NCBI GenBank assembly: GCA_031961205.1
Contig: JAVRLS010000014.1
Span: 1 to 17,737 of the forward strand
DNA from: JAVRLS01 sp031961205
GTDB taxonomy: Archaea > Thermoplasmatota > Thermoplasmata > Thermoplasmatales > Thermoplasmataceae
Direction of reading: 5' to 3'
DNA: 17,737 nt
Part shown: one piece after another, positions 12,898-17,737 of the stretch
Numbering within the stretch: position 1 is the first letter of the stretch
Layout: the number at the start of each line of letters is the position of its first letter
The notes under the pieces: model-generated
Databases searched by the model: none
The model's input: only the letters and a program-made list of their open reading frames with translations
Told to the model about the DNA's origin: nothing
Made by a program: the position numbers and the translations under genes

Positions 12898-15409
12898 TGT
12901 TTAAAATGTGCTGGAAATCCTCCTTTTTTCCTGCTATCTTCATCAGTGCGTAAGCGTTCAGCAGAATCGGAATCAAATCCTTTAGGGATCCCCTGGGGTA
13001 ATCCTCCTCTATGATTCTGTATTTCGAATTGATCAGTGCGTCGCTGTCGTCCTGATAAATAGCTCTGAATATATCATAGGTTTCATCATAGTATTTCAGG
13101 CCCGTACCGGGTGGGGTAAGCGATATGAAATTTTTGGCAAAATCATCGATCCTGTTTTCTGCCAGAAGAAGAATGGCATTATGCATTTCTGTATTGACAA
13201 TGTTATAGGAAATGTTCATCTGCGCGGCGGCTTTTTTAGCAAGTTCTATCGCACGCATAGCATTTTCCTTTTCATCATTGAAGAGATAATAATATGCAGA
13301 ATAAATATAGAAAAAGCTCGCGTAATCATCATCGAAAAGCCCATCTCCGAAAACGATGTTATCGATCGATTCTGAAGATCCATACTCAAAATACTTCATT
13401 ATTTCGCCGAGGCCGTGTACCATTTCCCTTTTCTTTTCATCCGGAGCCTCCTCTTCTGCCAAGGATGCGTATTCTATAGCCTTTTTTAGATCAAAAAGGC
13501 CTGATTTGTAAAGGATCATGAAACGATGTATGTAGAACGCAACGGTTTTATCGCCCGTTACGTCAAGAAGCTTTAACATTAACGGAATATAGCTTTCGGC
13601 ATAACGCTGGTGGCCTATCACATAATAGATTTCAGACAGGTTGTATAAAGCATAAATCCTGGCTATCAGGTCGCCTGTTGTGTACGTGCTCTCTATAAGT
13701 TCCTTGAGAATGCTTATAGCCATATCATATTTCCCTGTGTAGACATGTATAAGGGTCATATTGTTCAGATTTTTTGAAACGTCGCTGTATTCCATTATCT
13801 TCTGGTCTATGGAAACTGCTTCCTTATATGCCGACATAGCCTTTTCGTAATTAAAGATCGATAATTCTAAGTTGCCCAGAAGCGTTAATGATTTCGCATA
13901 GATATCATCATAATGCATTTTTTTTGCCTGATCCATAACATTCTGGATTTCTTCAACTTTGATATTGCTCCTTTCATAATAGTATTTAAACGCCGTTTTT
14001 TCATAGTTGATTCTTATTCGCAGTCTTTCATCGTCGAATTTAGATGATGCATAATCAAGGAGATCCAGAGCCTTCTCCTTATACCCGAGTGTTCTGTATA
14101 TGTTGAACCTGTCCATAATTGTTCTTTCACAATCAATGTTTGAAAAATCATGCGATTCATAGCATTCCATGGCATTTTTCATCTCTCCCTTAAGGTAATA
14201 TGAACGGCAAAGGAGATAATAAGCTGAATCGCTTTGTATTTTTCCGTCGTTTATCGTTTTTTCAAGTATTTCAGTGAGGTCGTCCAGAGATGAGAAAGAT
14301 TTTATCACGTTTTCCCTTTCACTTTCCAGAATTTTTTTAATATCATCGTACTTTTTCAGGAACAGCAGCGTATTAAGCCGCTGGGGAATGGGCATTTTTG
14401 GAAAATAAGTGCTCCTTACTATCCTATTGTAAGCATTCAGGATATCATTGCCGCTGGCATTTTTTAGAATTATTTTCTTAATTTTTTCGCCGTTGATTGA
14501 AAAGGAATCGCCGCTGACATTCAAAAGTCCGGAATCTATGAGTTTTGAGCATGACTTGAAAATGCTTTCAGGTTTTGCACCCATTATGGAACCCAGTACA
14601 TCCTCCTTCAATTCACCTCCAACGATCGAGAGAATGTAAAGTATGGTTTTTTGCTTCTTCTCAAGGGAAGAAGTTATAGAATCAAAATACATCTCGGTTG
14701 TCGGTGGTACCGGAAAATACCTGAAAGAAATCTCATTCACCTCTTTTTTCTGATCAATAACACCTATGGTCTGATAGTACCTGAGCGCATATTTTATATT
14801 CTCAATGTTGGAATTCGTAAGTCTGTTAAGTTCCTTTAAGAAATTATCAGGCAGCTTGTACCCCATTTCCCTTATTATATATGCTATATCTTCGTCCTTT
14901 GGCCTTTCGAGTTTTATAACATTCATATAATTTTCACTGGATATAAATTCTATAAATTTGTTGTAACTCATTTCAGACCTATCGAACGAAAACGTTCCTA
15001 TAAATGAAATATCGCGGCCACTCGAGACCCTGCATATGTAGAGCAGCATATTCCTAGATTCGTTGTTGATTTTGTCAATGTCATTTACAATAAAAACCGT
15101 TTTCTTTTTCAGGCCGGAGAGGAATTCATTATAATCCTCTATTATTTCTTTCTTGTCCCTGTTCTTTTCGGTCCCCGTTGCCTGATTCAGGAGATCATTT
15201 ACTGCCTGGTACCTGTAAAATTCACCGTAAGATGTCATGTTCTCGGAAATTACGGTTATTCCCGATCTTTTAAGATCTCTTCCAACGATATCCAGCAGTT
15301 CCCTCTTCCCGATAAACCTGTCACCCACGATCAGGTAAGAACCGGATGAAGTCTTTATTGATCCGGTTATGAAACCGGGAACAGAGGATATCGAAAGATT
15401 TTTTTCCAT
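12845..15409 (-). CDS. STAND-like ATPase with C-terminal TPR array
   Basis: 854 residues. Residues about 10-210 look like a P-loop ATPase of the AAA/STAND type: Walker A-like GDRFIGKR (29-36), in which lysine is followed by arginine instead of serine or threonine; Walker B TVFIVNDID (104-112); and a sensor-like FIGTFSFDR (137-145). Residues about 250-315 (KKQKTILYILSIVGGELKED onward) fit the winged-helix-like linker seen after such ATPase domains. From about 340 the protein is helical repeats, with clear TPRs at about 505-538 (LGNLELSIFNYEKAMSAYKE), 545-578 and 586-619. MalT-like and related signalling ATPases share this plan, but no DNA-binding C-terminal domain is visible. The gene is A/T-rich. 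A palindrome overlaps its promoter. Confidence 0.8.
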   Translation of the reverse strand: MEKNLSISSVPGFITGSIKTSSGSYLIVGDRFIGKRELLDIVGRDLKRSGITVISENMTSYGEFYRYQAVNDLLNQATGTEKNRDKKEIIEDYNEFLSGLKKKTVFIVNDIDKINNESRNMLLYICRVSSGRDISFIGTFSFDRSEMSYNKFIEFISSENYMNVIKLERPKDEDIAYIIREMGYKLPDNFLKELNRLTNSNIENIKYALRYYQTIGVIDQKKEVNEISFRYFPVPPTTEMYFDSITSSLEKKQKTILYILSIVGGELKEDVLGSIMGAKPESIFKSCSKLIDSGLLNVSGDSFSINGEKIKKIILKNASGNDILNAYNRIVRSTYFPKMPIPQRLNTLLFLKKYDDIKKILESERENVIKSFSSLDDLTEILEKTINDGKIQSDSAYYLLCRSYYLKGEMKNAMECYESHDFSNIDCERTIMDRFNIYRTLGYKEKALDLLDYASSKFDDERLRIRINYEKTAFKYYYERSNIKVEEIQNVMDQAKKMHYDDIYAKSLTLLGNLELSIFNYEKAMSAYKEAVSIDQKIMEYSDVSKNLNNMTLIHVYTGKYDMAISILKELIESTYTTGDLIARIYALYNLSEIYYVIGHQRYAESYIPLMLKLLDVTGDKTVAFYIHRFMILYKSGLFDLKKAIEYASLAEEEAPDEKKREMVHGLGEIMKYFEYGSSESIDNIVFGDGLFDDDYASFFYIYSAYYYLFNDEKENAMRAIELAKKAAAQMNISYNIVNTEMHNAILLLAENRIDDFAKNFISLTPPGTGLKYYDETYDIFRAIYQDDSDALINSKYRIIEEDYPRGSLKDLIPILLNAYALMKIAGKKEDFQHILNIIPLEFSGMLKKLSNYA

Positions 15410-15432
15410 CTGAGTAGAATTTCATGTGTGCA

Positions 15433-15453
15433 ATTAAAGGTTATCCCTTTAAT
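15433..15453 (-). promoter_or_regulatory. Operator-like palindrome over the promoter of the ATPase-TPR gene
   Basis: Perfect 8-bp inverted repeat: attaaagg (15433-15440), spacer ttatc, cctttaat (15446-15453). On the minus strand the gene-proximal arm reads cctttaat, a TATA-like element centred about 27 nt before the ATG at 15409. The distal arm lies where the BRE and upstream contacts would be. A dimeric regulator bound here would compete with TBP/TFB. Confidence 0.5.
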
Positions 15454-15573
15454 CACAATTTCTCTTCGCTTCAATTGAAAAATACCGGTTAAAAATGATA
15501 GGGAAAAAACACGATAAGCGAAAATTCATGCTGTTCGTTTACGGGTCATTACGATCGTTATTTATAGGGCTTT

Positions 15574-15579
15574 AAAAAA
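15574..15579 (-). terminator. T6 tract directly after pyrK
   Basis: On the minus strand six T follow the pyrK TGA immediately. This is a simple oligo-T signal expected to end the pyrD-pyrK transcript about 165 nt before the start of the next gene on the same strand. Confidence 0.45.
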
Positions 15580-16323
15580 TCAGATCTTTATCCTCCTGCC
15601 TGAATATGTAAGCCTGGTTTTTCCGAATTCGCTGTTATCCCTGAGTGCTTCGATATTGAAAACAGGTCCGTCCCTGCACACCTGAACCCCGCCCATAGAA
15701 CAGGAATCACATATTCCTATGCCGCATTTCATTAGACGTTCAAGCGAAAACTCGGTGTATACGCCCTTATCCTTCAGATAATCGAAAACGGTTTTCAGCA
15801 TCATTTCAGGACCGCAGACATAGATAGCCGAAAATTTTGTAATATCGATATTCTTCAGTGCATCCACTGGATATCCCCTGACACCTGCAGATCCGTCGTC
15901 CGTTGCCAGGTAAAGGTGGTCGGCATCGAACCGGTTTGCAAATATGAGATCGTTCTTTGTCTTTGCTGATATCAGGGCATAAGTATCTTCATCCTTGAGG
16001 GTTATGAGCGATGCAATCCCTGATCCTCCACCAACCAGAAGCTTCTTTCCGTCCTTGCGCGTAAAGCCCTTTCCATAAGGCCCCCTGAAAAATATCCTTT
16101 CTCCCGGCTTCTGGTCAACTATTTTCTTCGTTACATCACCGTATGCCTTGATCGTGAAGGATTTCTCATCGGATATCGATGAAAGAGACATGGGGACTTC
16201 ACCGTAACCGGGAACCCATACCATTATGAACTGGCCCGGCCGGACCTCCCGGTCCCATTTGAAGTATATCGTCTTTACCCCTGGGGCCTCATCTACGATC
16301 CTATCTATAACTGAATTAATCAT
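15580..16323 (-). CDS. pyrK: PyrK, electron-transfer subunit of dihydroorotate dehydrogenase
   Basis: A 247-residue FAD and [2Fe-2S] protein that passes electrons from PyrD to NAD+ in pyrimidine synthesis. A ferredoxin-reductase-like fold is visible: FAD-binding PMSLSS (44-49), RGPYGKGF (80-87), nucleotide-binding LLVGGGSGIASL (95-106) and CGPEMM (170-175). The iron-sulfur ligands are C200, C205, C208 and C216, in ERLMKCGIGICDSCSMGG and CRDGPVF. The ATG start overlaps the pyrD stop by 4 nt (16320-16323), with a ggggtgg ribosome-binding sequence inside pyrD. Full length for the family. It works as a heterotetramer with PyrD. Confidence 0.96.
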   Translation of the reverse strand: MINSVIDRIVDEAPGVKTIYFKWDREVRPGQFIMVWVPGYGEVPMSLSSISDEKSFTIKAYGDVTKKIVDQKPGERIFFRGPYGKGFTRKDGKKLLVGGGSGIASLITLKDEDTYALISAKTKNDLIFANRFDADHLYLATDDGSAGVRGYPVDALKNIDITKFSAIYVCGPEMMLKTVFDYLKDKGVYTEFSLERLMKCGIGICDSCSMGGVQVCRDGPVFNIEALRDNSEFGKTRLTYSGRRIKI

Positions 16324-17222
16324 CTTATAGCCACCCCGATCATATCATCGATACTTCTAAAACCCTCTTTTTCCATAAATTCAAAAATCCCGCGGCTTAT
16401 TTCTCCAAATACAGTGATTCCCTTTTTATAAATTGCGGATCCTACCTGAACTGCGGATGCACCGGCCATTATGTATTCTATGGCGTCCTCGGCCGTTGAT
16501 ATTCCACCAACGCCTATGACGGGCTTTCCGGTTTCCTTCTTAACTTCGTAAACATACCTTATTCCGACCGGTTTTATGGCAGGGCCGGACAGGCCCCCAT
16601 AAGTATTTGAAAGAACCGGCATCCTTGAATATATGTCGATGGCCATGGCCTTAACGGTGTTTATCAACACGTAGGCATCTGCTTTTTCAGCTGCGGTTGC
16701 AATTTCAATTATATTTGATGTATTGGGGCTAAGTTTGGCAAATACCGGAACTTTAACATGGGCCTTAACCTCATTCACAATATCCTCCACAAGATCCGGA
16801 TCGGATCCTACTTCCATCCCGAAACCCTTTACGTGTGGGCAGGAAAGGTTGAGTTCTATGGCATCTGCGCCATATCTTTCCATTTTCACCGAAAGATCAG
16901 AAAACCCGCCGGCATCTGATGAAAATACACTTCCTATTACGGGTTTCCCGGATTGTCTGGCTATCATGATCTCTTCGGAAAAATTTTCAATTCCCGGGTT
17001 TGAGAGGCCAATTGCGTTAATCAAACTGTCTCCATATTCAACTATAACAGGCGTTGAATAACCGGATCTTTCTTCAAATCCTATTGACTTGGTGACCACC
17101 GCTGCTGCCCCCGATTCTAGAATATGCTTCATCGTGTAGCCGTTTTCATCCAGAATTCCAGAGGCGAGCATAAGGGGATTCTCAAGTTCCAGTGAGGCTA
17201 TTTTTGTTCTTATATCAGGCAT
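16320..17222 (-). CDS. pyrD: PyrD, dihydroorotate dehydrogenase catalytic subunit (class 1B)
   Basis: A 300-residue FMN-dependent TIM-barrel enzyme oxidising dihydroorotate to orotate. Visible features: NPLMLASG (15-22), FMN-contacting K45, NAIGLSNPG (69-77), and the class 1 active-site segment ELNLSCPHVKGFG (123-135) with catalytic cysteine C128. Further on come K163 in FAKLSPN, the INTVKA segment (187-192), GGLSGPAIKP (209-218) and phosphate-binding VGVGGI/GASAVQVGSA. Cysteine rather than serine as base, together with pyrK next door, marks the NAD-linked 1B type. The start is ATG 17222 with a TATA-like box 25 nt upstream. It is the first gene of the two-gene operon. Confidence 0.97.
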   Translation of the reverse strand: MPDIRTKIASLELENPLMLASGILDENGYTMKHILESGAAAVVTKSIGFEERSGYSTPVIVEYGDSLINAIGLSNPGIENFSEEIMIARQSGKPVIGSVFSSDAGGFSDLSVKMERYGADAIELNLSCPHVKGFGMEVGSDPDLVEDIVNEVKAHVKVPVFAKLSPNTSNIIEIATAAEKADAYVLINTVKAMAIDIYSRMPVLSNTYGGLSGPAIKPVGIRYVYEVKKETGKPVIGVGGISTAEDAIEYIMAGASAVQVGSAIYKKGITVFGEISRGIFEFMEKEGFRSIDDMIGVAIR

Positions 17223-17243
17223 CGGAGTTATAATTAAAACCTA

Positions 17244-17252
17244 TATCTAAAT
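17244..17252 (-). promoter_or_regulatory. TATA-like box of pyrDK
   Basis: The minus strand reads atttagata, centred about 25 nt before the pyrD ATG at 17222. No attenuator or riboswitch-like structure fits in the very short leader. Confidence 0.4.
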
Positions 17253-17393
17253 TTTTGCAATTGGAAAGACCGTTAGTCCTTAACTCCTTCATTTTTACCT
17301 GATGTGTCGATACTTTTTCTGATGATCTATTACGGATCGTTTGTTTTACAGAATACGATCACTTCTATGGTCACAAAACATATAATTTTATAA

Positions 17394-17651
17394 TATGTAC
17401 GTGTATATTATGCGAATAATATTCCCGAATGGGCCATAAAATACAAAACCAGGGTTGTTTACATCCGCAACATTACAAATATTATGCATAAAGGACAGAT
17501 CGGAATGGAACAGGACTGAGAAGAGGACAAAGACGCCCCGTCCAAATTCGGGTTGAAGATACCAGGAAATAAAAAGTACTAAGAGCACATTTACATAGAA
17601 AGCGATCAACAAAAAGCGGTTAAACTAGCATTAGATTTAACGGAGAAATGA
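17394..17651 (+). pseudogene. Possible decayed coding frame in the terminal gap
   Basis: One plus-strand frame carries protein-like segments separated by stops: a 41-codon stretch containing PEWAIKYKTRVVYIRN ends at TGA 17517-17519; a 20-codon segment with SKFGLKIPG ends at TAA 17580-17582; and EHIYIESDQQKAVKLALDL continues to TGA 17649-17651. A TATA-like box (about 17379-17392) lies about 25 nt before an ATG at 17410 in another frame. The strand is purine-rich, which by itself yields Lys/Glu-rich translations, so this may be chance. No family recognised. The rest of 17223-17707 shows nothing else. Confidence 0.25.
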
Positions 17652-17707
17652 ACAGAATGTAGTAAAAACGAAGGATAAATTTTTATTGGCATTAATACAT
17701 AACACAC

Positions 17708-17737
17708 GTGCAGGACTTTTCTCCTTACGTTCTAAAA
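17708..17737 (+). CDS. Possible 5' end of a gene leaving the window
   Basis: A GTG at 17708 opens a frame to the window end encoding VQDFSPYVLK. A TATA-like tttttatt (17680-17687) is centred about 25 nt upstream, the same geometry as at the other first genes here. Ten codons are too few to name a product. Confidence 0.3.
   Translation, partial: MQDFSPYVLK

Noticed and set aside
17388..17612. 74-codon minus-strand hydrophobic ORF
   Set aside because: It has no recognisable family; the hydrophobicity follows from the pyrimidine-rich strand.
1..17737. CRISPR array, complete insertion sequence or toxin-antitoxin module
   Set aside because: I saw no regularly spaced repeats, no transposase with matching terminal inverted repeats, and no recognisable toxin or antitoxin family.

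Overview
The window reads as a stretch of an archaeal chromosome, most likely from the Thermoplasmatales. The evidence is: an archaeal-type single-protein Elp3; an adenosine-specific kinase family protein (DUF355/COG1839); a class 1B PyrD/PyrK pair; a tRNA-Arg without an encoded CCA; dominant AGG/AGA and ATA codons; and TATA-like boxes centred about 25 nt before the start codons of first genes, which implies leaderless transcripts. Promoter-distal operon genes instead overlap the gene before them, often preceded by purine-rich ribosome-binding sequences. The genus cannot be fixed from sequence alone.

Positions 1-3656 form an accessory, partly decayed region lying just beyond the 3' end of a tRNA-Arg(CCG) gene. 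It contains a plus-strand reading frame broken by stops (about 339-1221), an intact azlC-azlD branched-chain amino-acid exporter pair on the minus strand, and a 700-bp gap with small repeats and hairpins. It ends with a second broken reading frame (3014-3442) and a very small downstream ORF. I recognise no complete mobile element.

Positions 3657-5836 hold tRNA-Arg(CCG), the adenosine-specific kinase homologue (whose stop codon shares one base with the tRNA), and the divergent elp3 gene.

Positions 5873-11197 are a compact kdpFABC potassium-pump operon. Its 29-residue kdpF is easily missed. It converges on a tandem universal-stress-protein (USP) gene. No KdpD/KdpE two-component system is present in the window. 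This resembles the haloarchaeal arrangement in which kdpFABC is accompanied by a USP-type protein (KdpQ).

Positions 11401-15409 carry poorly characterised genes: a short protein with a HisA-like half-barrel look, a small helical-repeat (TPR-like) protein, and a large protein with a P-loop ATPase domain followed by TPR repeats. The last two converge and their coding regions overlap by 53 bp. The large gene has a perfect 8-bp inverted repeat across its putative promoter.

Positions 15580-17222 are pyrD-pyrK (minus strand, 4-nt overlap), the NAD-dependent dihydroorotate dehydrogenase of pyrimidine synthesis. The last 515 bp contain another stop-riddled reading frame and possibly the first codons of a gene running off the end. 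The strongest unexplained items are the ATPase-TPR/TPR overlapping pair with its operator-like palindrome, the stop-codon/tRNA overlap, and the USP gene opposing the kdp operon.
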